A stretch of DNA of 64,000 nt from Chitinophaga sp. MM2321. GTDB lineage: Bacteria; Bacteroidota; Bacteroidia; Chitinophagales; Chitinophagaceae. The stretch covers positions 4,650,001 through 4,714,000 of the forward strand of contig NZ_OZ035533.1 of NCBI RefSeq assembly GCF_964033635.1, written 5' to 3'. Positions 8,810 to 17,628 of this stretch are shown here, piece after piece. Under the pieces are notes generated by a model, which saw only the letters and a program-made list of their open reading frames with translations, was not told where the DNA came from and made no database searches. The first letter of the stretch is position 1; each line of letters opens with the position of its first letter. A program made the position numbers and the translations under genes.

Positions 8810-11800
8810 ATGTTTGAAATTTTTATAAAACGACCGGTGTTATCACTGGTCATATCGCTTATTATCACATTGGTAGGCTTACTGGCGCTGTTTACACTGC
8901 CCGTAACCCAGTTCCCGGATATCGTACCCCCTTCCGTTACTGTTACCGCCAAATATACCGGCGCGAATGCGGAAGTATCCGCCAAAGCCGTTTCCACACC
9001 GCTGGAACGCGCTATCAACGGGGTACCCGGCATGACGTATATGTCGTCCGTTTCCAGTAACGATGGGATCACCGTTATACAGGTATTCTTCCAGGTAGGT
9101 ACTGATCCCGACCAGGCAGCTGTAAACGTGCAAAACCGCGTGGCTACAATCATTGATGAGTTGCCCGAAGAAGTGATCAAGGCAGGTGTTACCACGGAGA
9201 AAGAGGTAAACAGTATGTTACTGTACCTCAACGTGATGAGTGAAGACACCACGCTGGATGAACAATTCATCTACAACTTTGCCGACATCAACGTATTACA
9301 GGAATTGAAACGTATCGATGGTGTAGGCCGTGCAGAAATTATGGGCGCCAAGGAATACGCTATGCGTGTGTGGCTGAAACCCGATCGCATGCTGGCTTAC
9401 AGCGTATCCGCCGATGAAGTGATCCAGGCTATCCGCAAACAAAATATAGAAGCGGCGCCTGGTAAAACCGGCGAAAGCTCCGACAAAGACCCACAACTGT
9501 TACAATATGTATTGCGCTATACCGGTAAGTTCTTTGAGCCGGAACAATACCAGCAAATTGTATTGCGCGCAGGAAACGACGGCTCTGTATTACATCTCAA
9601 AGATGTGGCGGATGTAGAATTCGGCTCGCTGACCTACAGCATGGTATCTAAAACAGATGGTAAGCCATCTGCCTCTATCATGCTCAAACAAAGGCCCGGC
9701 TCCAATGCCCGCGAGGTTATTAATAATGTGAAGATGAAGATGGAAGAAATGAAGGCGACTTCTTTTCCTCCCGGCATGACGTTTAACTTTAACTACGATG
9801 TATCCCGCTTCCTGGACGCTTCTATTCATGAGGTAGTAGTCACCTTATTTGAAGCGTTCATCCTGGTGTTTATCGTGGTATTTATCTTCTTACAGGATTT
9901 CCGTTCTACGCTTATTCCTGCGTTGGCAGTGCCGGTAGCATTGATTGGTACGCTGGCTTTTATGCAGATGATGGGCTTCTCCATCAACCTCCTGACCCTG
10001 TTTGCGTTGGTGCTGGCCATCGGTATTGTGGTAGATAATGCGATTGTGGTGGTGGAGGCCGTCCATGTAAAAATGAGTGAAGAACACCTCCCGCCGATGG
10101 AAGCTACCATCGCCGCCATGAAAGAGATCAGCGGCGCGCTGGTGGCTATTACCCTGGTAATGTCTGCCGTATTTATCCCGGTAGCATTTTTATCAGGTCC
10201 GGTGGGTGTATTCTACAGGCAGTTCTCTTTAACACTGGCTATTGCCATTGTGATCTCCGGTATTAATGCGGTAACGTTAACGCCTGCACTCTGTGCCATC
10301 ATGTTGAAGAACAATCACGGCAAAGCGCCTAAAAAGACGCTGATGCAACGCTTCTTCAATGGTTTCAACAAAGGCTATGCAGCTACTGAAAATAAATATG
10401 CAAAGCTGATCAGCTTTATCGCAGGAAGAAGGATTATTACCCTCGCCTGCCTGCTTTTCTTTTTTGCCGCTACCTGGGGAGTCAGTGCTATCCTGCCTTC
10501 CGGCTTCATTCCTACGGAAGACCAGGGCATGATCTACGTCAACGTGACCACCCCTCCGGGTGCCACCGTTGAACGTACGGAAAAAGTGCTCGACCAGGTA
10601 CAGGCTATTGCTGCTGAACTGGGTGAGGTAGAATCAGTATCCACCCTGGCGGGTTACAGCCTGGTGAATGAAGTAGCCGGTGCTTCTTACGGCATGGGCA
10701 TGGTAAACCTGAAACCATGGGACGACCGGGAAGCATCTGTACAGGATATTATTGAGCGCCTGCAAAAACTAACGGCAAACATCGCGGATGCAAGCATAGA
10801 ATTCTTCCCACCGCCTACTGTTCCCGGTTTCGGTAACTCCAGCGGTTTTGAATTACGTCTGCTGGATCGCAGCGGCAGTGGCGACTTACGGCAAACCGCC
10901 CAGGTCACCAATAAATTTATCGAAGCCCTGAAACAAAGACCGGAGATAGGCAGTGCCTTCACCAGCTTCGATGCGGAATTCCCGCAATACATGATCCATG
11001 TAGACCAGGCCATGGCAGCGAAAAAAGGAGTCAGTATCGAAAACGCCATGAGCAACCTGCAAACATTGATGGGTAGCTTTTATGCCTCCAACTTTATCCG
11101 GTTCGGACAGATGTATAAAGTAATGGTACAGGCAGACCCCAGGTACAGGACCAAACCGGATGACCTCTTACGATTACATGTGAAGAATGACCGGGGCGAG
11201 ATGGTATCCTATTCTGATTTCGTGAAACTGGAACGCGTATACGGTCCTGAACAGCTAACGCGATATAACATGTATACCGCCGCCATGATCAATGGAGACG
11301 CGGCATCCGGCTTCAGCAGCAGCCAGGCTATTGATGCCGTTCAGGAAGTGGCGGCGAAAGAACTGCCGCGTGGCTTTAGTTACGAATGGAGTGGTATGAC
11401 CCGTGAACAGATCCTGTCCGGCAACCAGGCCATTTACATCTTTATGGTGGTACTTGTATTCGTGTACCTGTTGCTGGCTGCCCAATATGAAAGCTTCCTG
11501 CTGCCTTTACCGGTGCTCCTGTCATTACCGGCAGGGATCTTCGGCGCTTTCCTGTCGCTTCGTTTATTAGGACTTGAAAATAACATTTACGCACAGGTAG
11601 CTTTGGTAATGCTTATCGGTCTGCTAGGAAAAAATGCAATCCTCATCGTGGAATTTGCCATCCTGCGGAACAAACACGGCGCTTCCGTGCTGGAAGCCGC
11701 CAAAGAAGGAGCTGTTTCCAGGTTGCGGCCTATCCTGATGACATCCTTCGCCTTTATCGCCGGGTTGATCCCGTTGTGTATCGCTTCCGGTGCAGGCGCT

Positions 11801-11950
11801 ATGGGCAACCGTTCCATCGGTACTGCCGCCGCTGGTGGTATGTTGATAGGAACCATTTTCGGTGTGGTGATCATACCCGGATTGTATGTGCTGTTTGCCA
11901 GTATGACCAGAAAAAAAACCGTTGAACTTAAAGCTTACACCAATGAATAA
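8810..11950 (+). CDS. RND multidrug efflux pump, HAE1/AcrB type
   Basis: A 1046-residue proton-driven inner-membrane pump with the two-fold RND layout: first helix MFEIFIKRPVLSLVIS, large periplasmic loop, helices 2-6, then a second repeat starting near KLISFIAGRR. FIPTEDQGMIYVNVTTPPGAT and the helix-10 lysine motif LLGKNAILIVEFA are standard. In helix 4 the proton-relay motif reads GIVVDNAIVVVEAV: Asp409 is kept but the second aspartate of AcrB (Asp408 there) is Asn410. The last eight bases overlap the start of the channel gene. Drug or lipid export is the family role; the actual substrate is unknown. Confidence 0.96.
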   Translation: MFEIFIKRPVLSLVISLIITLVGLLALFTLPVTQFPDIVPPSVTVTAKYTGANAEVSAKAVSTPLERAINGVPGMTYMSSVSSNDGITVIQVFFQVGTDPDQAAVNVQNRVATIIDELPEEVIKAGVTTEKEVNSMLLYLNVMSEDTTLDEQFIYNFADINVLQELKRIDGVGRAEIMGAKEYAMRVWLKPDRMLAYSVSADEVIQAIRKQNIEAAPGKTGESSDKDPQLLQYVLRYTGKFFEPEQYQQIVLRAGNDGSVLHLKDVADVEFGSLTYSMVSKTDGKPSASIMLKQRPGSNAREVINNVKMKMEEMKATSFPPGMTFNFNYDVSRFLDASIHEVVVTLFEAFILVFIVVFIFLQDFRSTLIPALAVPVALIGTLAFMQMMGFSINLLTLFALVLAIGIVVDNAIVVVEAVHVKMSEEHLPPMEATIAAMKEISGALVAITLVMSAVFIPVAFLSGPVGVFYRQFSLTLAIAIVISGINAVTLTPALCAIMLKNNHGKAPKKTLMQRFFNGFNKGYAATENKYAKLISFIAGRRIITLACLLFFFAATWGVSAILPSGFIPTEDQGMIYVNVTTPPGATVERTEKVLDQVQAIAAELGEVESVSTLAGYSLVNEVAGASYGMGMVNLKPWDDREASVQDIIERLQKLTANIADASIEFFPPPTVPGFGNSSGFELRLLDRSGSGDLRQTAQVTNKFIEALKQRPEIGSAFTSFDAEFPQYMIHVDQAMAAKKGVSIENAMSNLQTLMGSFYASNFIRFGQMYKVMVQADPRYRTKPDDLLRLHVKNDRGEMVSYSDFVKLERVYGPEQLTRYNMYTAAMINGDAASGFSSSQAIDAVQEVAAKELPRGFSYEWSGMTREQILSGNQAIYIFMVVLVFVYLLLAAQYESFLLPLPVLLSLPAGIFGAFLSLRLLGLENNIYAQVALVMLIGLLGKNAILIVEFAILRNKHGASVLEAAKEGAVSRLRPILMTSFAFIAGLIPLCIASGAGAMGNRSIGTAAAGGMLIGTIFGVVIIPGLYVLFASMTRKKTVELKAYTNE

Positions 11951-13376
11951 ACGAATATATCAATACGCTTTATACGCCTGCCTGGCTATCGTAGCAACTG
12001 CCTGCTCCACGCAAAAGGAGATGGTACTGCCGGAACGTGTAGCCGTTCCCGTGGCAACCGGGAGTGCAGACGATACTTTATCGCTTGCCGGCTTCGCACC
12101 AATATTCAGCGATCCTTACCTGGGTGGTCTGATAGACAGTGCCCTGCACAATAATTATGACCTGTTATCGGCAGCCCAGCGTGTGGCTGCCGCACAGGCC
12201 AACCTCATGATGGCAAAGAATGCCTGGCTGCCCTCAGTGAATCTTTCCCTCTCCGGCGGGGTAGACCGCTATGCGGATTATACGCTGAATGGCGTTGGTA
12301 ATTATGATACCAACCTGTCGCCGAATATTAATAAAGACCAGCGCATCCCCGGTCCTACGCCAGAATATTTTGCAGGGCTGAGAAGCTCCTGGGAAATTGA
12401 CCTCTGGGGTAAATTAAAACAACAGCGAAAAGCTACCTACGCGCGCTTTCTGGCCAGCAGCCAGGGGCGCAGGCTGCTCTCCACACAAGTAGTAGCCGGC
12501 GTAACCGGTTTATATTATGAACTGGTTGCCATGGATAGTGAACTCGCTATCATTCAGCGCAACATCAAATTGCAGGAATCTGCGGTGGCTACTGTAACCA
12601 TTCAAAAAGAAGGCGGACGCGCCACCGAGCTGGCTGTACAACAGTTCACCGCGCAATTACTGAGCACACAGGCGCTGGAATATGGTGTGAGGCAGGAGAT
12701 TACCGCACTCGAAAACCAGCTGAATGCCCTGATGGGTAGAATGCCGCAGCCTATCGTCCGTAGTGTGATAAAGGATGAGCAGCCATTACCGGATGCCATC
12801 AAAAATGGTATACCTGCCAGTCTGTTGCTACACAGACCGGATGTACAGCGCGCCGAGCTGGAGCTCACCGCCGCCAAAGCCGATGTACAGGCCGCCAGGG
12901 CTGCATTCCTGCCCGCCGTAACCATTACGCCTTATGCAGGATTCAATGCATTCAAAGCCGGTTTGTTGTTCAAGTCCCCCGCATCTATCGCCTGGGGCGC
13001 ACTGGGCAATATCACGGCGCCTATCTTCAACAAAAAACAAATACAGGCGCAATACAACATCAGTAAAGCAGGTGCATACACCGCCTTTTATGATTATCAG
13101 CAAGCCATCGTAAATGGCTACCAGGAAGTAGCGACTGCTTTAAGTAAAGTGGAGAATCAGCAACAGGCATTTTCCCTCAAAACAAAAGAGGTGTTGGTAC
13201 TCCGCGAAGCGGTATCAACGGCCAACATACTTTTCACGACAGGCTATGCTAACTACCTGGAAGTGATCACTGCGCAAAAAAGTGTATTGGAAGCAGAACT
13301 GGCATTAGTAACCACCAGAAGAAATGTATACCAGGGAATGGTGTCATTGTATCGTGCACTGGGAGGAAACAGATAG
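11943..13376 (+). CDS. Outer-membrane efflux channel lipoprotein (TolC/OprM family, NodT type)
   Basis: The start is taken at ATG 11943, overlapping the pump gene by eight bases, because it gives a clean lipoprotein signal ending ATAC-STQ; a TTG 21 bases upstream is less likely. The product has 477 residues with two OEP repeats: helix-rich segments around SAAQRVAAAQANLMMA and AELELTAAKADVQAARAAFLPAV, and the family sequence WEIDLWGKLKQQRKAT. It forms the trimeric exit duct for the pump encoded upstream. The stop lies four bases before a 154-base palindrome. Confidence 0.93.
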   Translation: MNKRIYQYALYACLAIVATACSTQKEMVLPERVAVPVATGSADDTLSLAGFAPIFSDPYLGGLIDSALHNNYDLLSAAQRVAAAQANLMMAKNAWLPSVNLSLSGGVDRYADYTLNGVGNYDTNLSPNINKDQRIPGPTPEYFAGLRSSWEIDLWGKLKQQRKATYARFLASSQGRRLLSTQVVAGVTGLYYELVAMDSELAIIQRNIKLQESAVATVTIQKEGGRATELAVQQFTAQLLSTQALEYGVRQEITALENQLNALMGRMPQPIVRSVIKDEQPLPDAIKNGIPASLLLHRPDVQRAELELTAAKADVQAARAAFLPAVTITPYAGFNAFKAGLLFKSPASIAWGALGNITAPIFNKKQIQAQYNISKAGAYTAFYDYQQAIVNGYQEVATALSKVENQQQAFSLKTKEVLVLREAVSTANILFTTGYANYLEVITAQKSVLEAELALVTTRRNVYQGMVSLYRALGGNR

Positions 13377-13379
13377 AGA

Positions 13380-13533
13380 TAAATATTTACGGATTTTTTG
13401 ATTTACGGATTTAGGAATTTGAAATGCAGCGGAGATTGTCTTGCTTCCCGGGGTTAAAACCCCGGGTTACCGATATCTCTTCACTGCATTTCAAATTCCT
13501 AAATCCGTAAATCAAAAAATCCGTAAATATTTA
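13380..13533. repeat. Long palindrome with 50-base perfect arms and a nested GC hairpin
   Basis: The left arm (13380-13429) and right arm (13484-13533) are exact reverse complements over 50 bases and continue with four matches out of six. The arms read TAAATATTTACGG...GAAATGCAG from outside inwards. The 54-base centre holds a second perfect palindrome at 13447-13466 with nine-base arms (CCCGGGGTT / AACCCCGGG). The stop codon of the minus-strand esterase (13531-13533) is inside the right arm and the channel gene stop is four bases outside the left arm. The genes converge, so it may act as a two-way 3'-end structure. Confidence 0.9.
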
Positions 13534-14331
13534 ATTCTTTTTGTGCTGAAACAGCCACTGAAAAAACCCCGGTTCCACAAACATGTTATCCCAGCTATTA
13601 TGTCCTACACCGGGATATTCGGTATACTTTACTTCGGAGCCCAGTGCTTTTAATTTTTCATTGTAGGCGCGGGATCCTTCTACAGGCACCACCTGATCAG
13701 CGCCTCCGTGGAAGATCCATACAGGTACTTTCTTTGCAAAACGTCCTGCCTTTGCTACGTTACCGCCACCACAGATGGGGAACGCTGCTGCAAACATTTC
13801 CGGATGTTTCGAGATCATGTAAAATGTTCCCATGCCACCCAGCGACAAACCGCCAATATAAATACGTTTGGTATCGATCTTACCGGTTGTCCGGAGACTA
13901 TCCAGCAATGTTGTCAATAAAGCGGTGGGCTTGGTGGGTGGTCCATCCAGTGGAAAATCGGCCTTGATAACTTTGCCAGTACTGTCGCGCTCCATTTGCA
14001 TGGGCGCCCAGATGGTATTGCCGGGGCATTGCGGGAACAGTACAAAGGCAGGGTAATTGGTCCGGATACTATCCTTCAGGAACATTTCTCCACCGTGCAA
14101 CAGCTGTGCATTGTTATCCCATCCTCTTTCACCTGAACCATGCAGGAAAACGATCAGGGGATACTTCTTATGAATATCGTAATTGGCAGGCATGAGCAGG
14201 CGGTAGCGCAGGGTATCACCCTTGCGGATATATAACTCCTGGCTGTAGGCACTCAGGTCCTGGACCTGTGCCATGGCTTGCAAACCACCGGCCAGCAGGC
14301 AACATAAAATAAAAAGTTTCAGGTAACGCAT
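13531..14331 (-). CDS. Exported alpha/beta-hydrolase, carboxylesterase/feruloyl-esterase type
   Basis: The start at 14331 is preferred over one 21 bases upstream because it begins a normal signal peptide (MRYLKLFILCCLLAGGLQ, cleavage near AMA-Q). The 266-residue protein has the oxyanion region PLIVFLHGSGERG, nucleophile elbow GGLSLGGMG, acid residue in HGGADQVVPVEGS and catalytic histidine in PGVGHNSWD. Such enzymes are periplasmic or secreted carbohydrate esterases or prolyl-oligopeptidase-like peptidases; the substrate is not evident. The stop codon sits in a palindrome arm. The start lies upstream of nothing obviously co-functional, although the methyltransferase gene ends only 37 bases away on the same strand. 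Confidence 0.88.
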   Translation of the reverse strand: MRYLKLFILCCLLAGGLQAMAQVQDLSAYSQELYIRKGDTLRYRLLMPANYDIHKKYPLIVFLHGSGERGWDNNAQLLHGGEMFLKDSIRTNYPAFVLFPQCPGNTIWAPMQMERDSTGKVIKADFPLDGPPTKPTALLTTLLDSLRTTGKIDTKRIYIGGLSLGGMGTFYMISKHPEMFAAAFPICGGGNVAKAGRFAKKVPVWIFHGGADQVVPVEGSRAYNEKLKALGSEVKYTEYPGVGHNSWDNMFVEPGFFQWLFQHKKN

Positions 14332-14368
14332 AACGGGGGATTTTATACCCAATATACTACCTTCCCGC

Positions 14369-15166
14369 CTAGTATTTCAGCGTAAAATGTTGTTTAATCT
14401 TAAAATCTTTGCGGAAAAATACCAGCCCGATGTAAAACAGGTCGATGGTCATCGTTACCTGCGGATGGTCCTGGATAGTATGCCAGGCCGCTTCCATATC
14501 CGGTGTCCAGTGAATATCATCAAAAATGAAGAGAGAGTATTCATCCGCAAATTGCAGGCATTGCTCAAAATAAGCCAGGGTAGGCTCTTTGCGGTGGTTT
14601 CCATCAATATAAACCCAGTCGGGTAACTGTATTTGCTTTAATACATCCGGTAATACTGTGTCGAAGTTGCCGGTGATCTGGATAATATTACGGAGGTGAA
14701 GCGATGCAAAGTTTTTTGCGGCGCGGGCGGCTATATTAGGACAACCTTCAATAGTATACACCGTTGCATCGGGTGCTGCTTTTGCCATATAGGCAGTAGA
14801 AAGCCCCATAGAGGTGCCCAGTTCCAGGATTCTTTTAGGTTGCAGGTATTGGATCAGCCGGTAAAATAACTGCCCGAATTTAGGCTGTTTCGCAGCGTAG
14901 CGGGTAATGTCGCTCACTTTACGCTCATTACCGGCTGAAATCAGCGAGCCGGCGCCCAGATCCGTTACCTGCAGGGTTTCCTGGCTGTTCAGCAATTGTT
15001 TGCGCAGCTGTTCTATTTCGCCAAAGGCGGCATGTTGCTTCTTATCCCGTAATACGTCTTCTATCAACGCAAATACGAAAGGAGAGTGTACATCATGACG
15101 GTTTCCGGCGGTAAAATAATACCGCAGGTACCTGCTGGCTAAATTATATTGTTGCGCTAAACTCAC
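14369..15166 (-). CDS. Class I SAM-dependent methyltransferase
   Basis: A 265-residue cytoplasmic methyltransferase. The SAM-binding motif I is ILELGTSMGLSTAYMA, followed by an acidic residue at the end of strand 2 (VYTIEG), motif PDWVYIDGNHRKEPT with the metal-or-substrate aspartate, and FIFDDIHW. This arrangement matches the Methyltransf_24/O-methyltransferase group. The N-terminal 90 residues are helical and specific to Bacteroidota relatives. It follows the glycosyltransferase gene with a 14-base gap, so the two are probably cotranscribed; the acceptor is unknown. Confidence 0.88.
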   Translation of the reverse strand: MSLAQQYNLASRYLRYYFTAGNRHDVHSPFVFALIEDVLRDKKQHAAFGEIEQLRKQLLNSQETLQVTDLGAGSLISAGNERKVSDITRYAAKQPKFGQLFYRLIQYLQPKRILELGTSMGLSTAYMAKAAPDATVYTIEGCPNIAARAAKNFASLHLRNIIQITGNFDTVLPDVLKQIQLPDWVYIDGNHRKEPTLAYFEQCLQFADEYSLFIFDDIHWTPDMEAAWHTIQDHPQVTMTIDLFYIGLVFFRKDFKIKQHFTLKY

Positions 15167-15180
15167 TGGCTATACGAATT

Positions 15181-15918
15181 TTAATAGATCTTCCCTTTTA
15201 CAATTCCCCACATATGCAACCGGTGTTGCAATGATACCCGCAATACGCCCAGGCCATAAATCGCACTACGCTTGAAATTGATACTGGAAGCTTCGTCGAA
15301 ATATTTAGTAGGACAGGTTACTTCTGCAATATCATACCCTTTCATGAATATCTGCGATACCATTTCATTATCAAAAACAAAATCATCGTTATCGGCCATA
15401 TAATTGATGTTGCGCAATACTTCCGCAGAAAAAGTTCTGTAGCCGGTATGATATTCACTCAACTTTTGTCCGATCAGGATATTCTGTGTCAATGTTAAGA
15501 AACGATTAAATATATACTTATACATCGGCATGCCACCTTTCAAGGCGCCTTTACCCAGGATACGGGAACCAAATACCACCGGATATACATCATTTGCAAT
15601 AATACTGCACATGGCAACAATAAGCTTTGGAGTATACTGATAATCAGGATGTAACATCACTACAATATCAGCTCCCAGCTCCAGCGCCTTGTTATAACAG
15701 GACTTCTGGTTACCACCATAACCTTTGTTGGCATCATGGCGGATCAGGTGTTTAATACCCAATTGTTTTCCTACCGCAAGGGTTTCATCTTTACTGGCAT
15801 CATCTACCAGTACAACATCATCAACAATTTCAAAAGGGATTTCCCGGAATGTTTTTTCCAGCGTAAGTGCTGCGTTGTAGGCCGGTAATACAACCACTAT
15901 CTTTTTGTTATTCAGCAT
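15181..15918 (-). CDS. Family 2 glycosyltransferase (dolichyl/undecaprenyl-phosphate sugar synthase type)
   Basis: A 245-residue GT-A glycosyltransferase. Key segments are VVVLPAYNAALTLEKT, the nucleotide-binding VLVDDASKDET, the DxD-equivalent MLHPDYQYTP and the EYHTGYRTFS motif typical of polyprenyl-phosphate mannose/glucose synthase relatives. There are no C-terminal membrane helices, so it is the short soluble form. A good Bacteroidota promoter is at 15941-15969 and the methyltransferase gene follows. Sugar donor and acceptor are not determined by the sequence. Confidence 0.9.
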   Translation of the reverse strand: MLNNKKIVVVLPAYNAALTLEKTFREIPFEIVDDVVLVDDASKDETLAVGKQLGIKHLIRHDANKGYGGNQKSCYNKALELGADIVVMLHPDYQYTPKLIVAMCSIIANDVYPVVFGSRILGKGALKGGMPMYKYIFNRFLTLTQNILIGQKLSEYHTGYRTFSAEVLRNINYMADNDDFVFDNEMVSQIFMKGYDIAEVTCPTKYFDEASSINFKRSAIYGLGVLRVSLQHRLHMWGIVKGKIY

Positions 15919-15940
15919 GAAAGTGGATCAAATTTGGGAG

Positions 15941-15969
15941 CAAAGGTAATTTACCTGCTGATAATTCAA
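15941..15969 (-). promoter_or_regulatory. Bacteroidota promoter for the glycosyltransferase gene
   Basis: On the minus strand the -33 TTG (15969-15967) and the -7 box TACCTTTG (15948-15941) are separated by 18 bases. The predicted start of transcription is about 15 bases before the ATG at 15918. Confidence 0.7.
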
Positions 15970-16104
15970 AATATATTGTGCAAATACACGACAGCACCAC
16001 TTATCATGATTTAATTTTAACTGTTATTAATTATTTATCTTTACGCCCTGAAGTTTTTGGCATCATTTTTTCATAAATTTTTGTTAACAAAAATCAAAAG
16101 GCAC

Positions 16105-17433
16105 ATGTTAAAACACCTACCGACGGAAATGAAGCATGGTAAAAGCTTGAACACTAAGCAAATTGAGTCATTACCGTTAGTACAGTCCGCAGAAAAATCC
16201 TGGTCATCTAAATGGATGAAAGTGCTACCAGCGCCATTCCTCTTTTTATTGACCTTTCAGGCTGCACAAGCGCAGGATCCTGAATTGAAAGCTATTACTG
16301 CCCCCACAATTAAAACCCAGGATACTACTATCCAGAAAATTGTGGAAGAAATGCAAAGAATCACCGATAACGATAAACAGAACTCCAATGCAATCCAGGC
16401 ATTATTGCAGGGTAAAGAGATAGATAATATCAGTAAGTACGAATTGATCAAAAATAATATCGTTAATGCCAGCGAAACGTATTATTTGCTGAATAAAAAG
16501 ATCATCGATCTGAAATCACGTACCACGACCAATAATCTCGATGTATTTATCACCTCCCTGAATAACCCCGAAAGTAAAGCATTGGGATTTTCATTGAGCG
16601 ATCGCATCGTAGAACTGGTACAGAAAATTATCTTGAAAAATAAAGGTGATAAGGGAGAAAAAAATTCTAAAATAGTAGAATCCACAAAATCTATTATTAA
16701 CAGCCCTATTTTCCAGAGCTTTACCTCTCTTACGCCACCGCTGGCCATTGCCAACTCTGTCATGAACTTCCTGCACAGTGTAAGCGTAAATAATAAACAG
16801 ATCAATCAGAAGTCATTACAGGACTTCGAAAAAGAGCTCAACAAATATGTAGTGTATTACACGGCATTGAATGACGCCAATCAGAAATTCGAATATGGCC
16901 TGAACTTTAATAAAGATCAGTTGAGCCTTTTACAGGACAACCTGTTCGATCACCTGTCGTTTTCCGCTACTTCCATGAAGTTCCCGGCGCCACAGAAAGG
17001 AAATAAGCCGTTGAGCCAAACCATGAACGAATACTTCTTCGAATTCAAGAAAGAAAAAGTAGTGGAATATTTCAACCAGCTGGAAGTGAAATATACCAAA
17101 GGCAAACGGATCGATTATGAATCCCTGCTGCGAGAGAATCCAAACCTGAAAGAAGTAAACAATCAGCTGGAAGACCTGGTGCTGCAAACAAAACGTTTCG
17201 AAAATCTTTACAATGAATACTTCACACTGCTCGACTCTTACTACAGCAAAGTGAATAACTCCCTGAAAATTGCACAGGACAACGGCCTCGCCGACAAAAG
17301 CATCATCGATACCAAGCAAGCGGAATTCCGCAGCCTGAAAACGGATGCTGTCCAGGAAATACAAGCCTCTATTAACATCCGGGAGCTGTATAGCAATACA
17401 GAGAAGATCAAGTACAGGTACAGAATATTCTAA
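16105..17433 (+). CDS. Exported helical protein of unknown function
   Basis: The start is taken at ATG 16105 (442 residues); an upstream TTG at 16057 would add 16 residues. Residues 1-57 contain an unusually long charged N-region followed by a hydrophobic stretch (VLPAPFLFLLTFQAAQAQ-D), which reads as a late signal peptide. The mature protein is almost all predicted helix, rich in Lys, Asn and Glu, with several heptad-like stretches (residues 75-120, 330-400) and no recognised domain or catalytic motif. It may be a periplasmic or surface coiled-coil protein. The stop is one base before a perfect 52-base inverted repeat, with oxyR beyond it on the same strand. Confidence 0.75.
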   Translation: MLKHLPTEMKHGKSLNTKQIESLPLVQSAEKSWSSKWMKVLPAPFLFLLTFQAAQAQDPELKAITAPTIKTQDTTIQKIVEEMQRITDNDKQNSNAIQALLQGKEIDNISKYELIKNNIVNASETYYLLNKKIIDLKSRTTTNNLDVFITSLNNPESKALGFSLSDRIVELVQKIILKNKGDKGEKNSKIVESTKSIINSPIFQSFTSLTPPLAIANSVMNFLHSVSVNNKQINQKSLQDFEKELNKYVVYYTALNDANQKFEYGLNFNKDQLSLLQDNLFDHLSFSATSMKFPAPQKGNKPLSQTMNEYFFEFKKEKVVEYFNQLEVKYTKGKRIDYESLLRENPNLKEVNNQLEDLVLQTKRFENLYNEYFTLLDSYYSKVNNSLKIAQDNGLADKSIIDTKQAEFRSLKTDAVQEIQASINIRELYSNTEKIKYRYRIF

Positions 17434-17434
17434 T

Positions 17435-17546
17435 ATTTACGATTTTTTGATTTACGAATTTAGGGGATTTGAAATGCAGCGGAGATTGTCATATATCTCC
17501 GCTGCATTTCAAATCCCCTAAATTCGTAAATCAAAAAATCGTAAAT
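17435..17546. repeat. Perfect 52-base inverted repeat with 8-base loop
   Basis: The left arm 17435-17486 and right arm 17495-17546 are exact reverse complements over all 52 bases; the spacer is TGTCATAT. From outside inwards the arms read ATTTACGATTTTTTG, ATTTACGAATTTAGG, then the core GAAATGCAGCGGAGAT. The element begins one base after the stop of the upstream gene and precedes oxyR, so it lies between genes of the same direction here. It is the cleanest member of the family. Confidence 0.95.
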
Positions 17547-17628
17547 CCGGTTAATCTGGTGTTCTCTATATCATGGTCTTTTTTCCTATAGATTTTCTCA
17601 ATACCTTTACCAGATTAATTATTGGGAA

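Noticed and set aside
13447..13466. GC palindrome as a plain intrinsic terminator
   Set aside because: It is not followed by a T-run on either strand and sits in the loop of a larger inverted repeat.
17435..17546. Palindromes read as a CRISPR array or as IS inverted ends
   Set aside because: There are no regular repeat-spacer units and no transposase ORF between the arms; spacers are 8-54 bases and differ at each locus.
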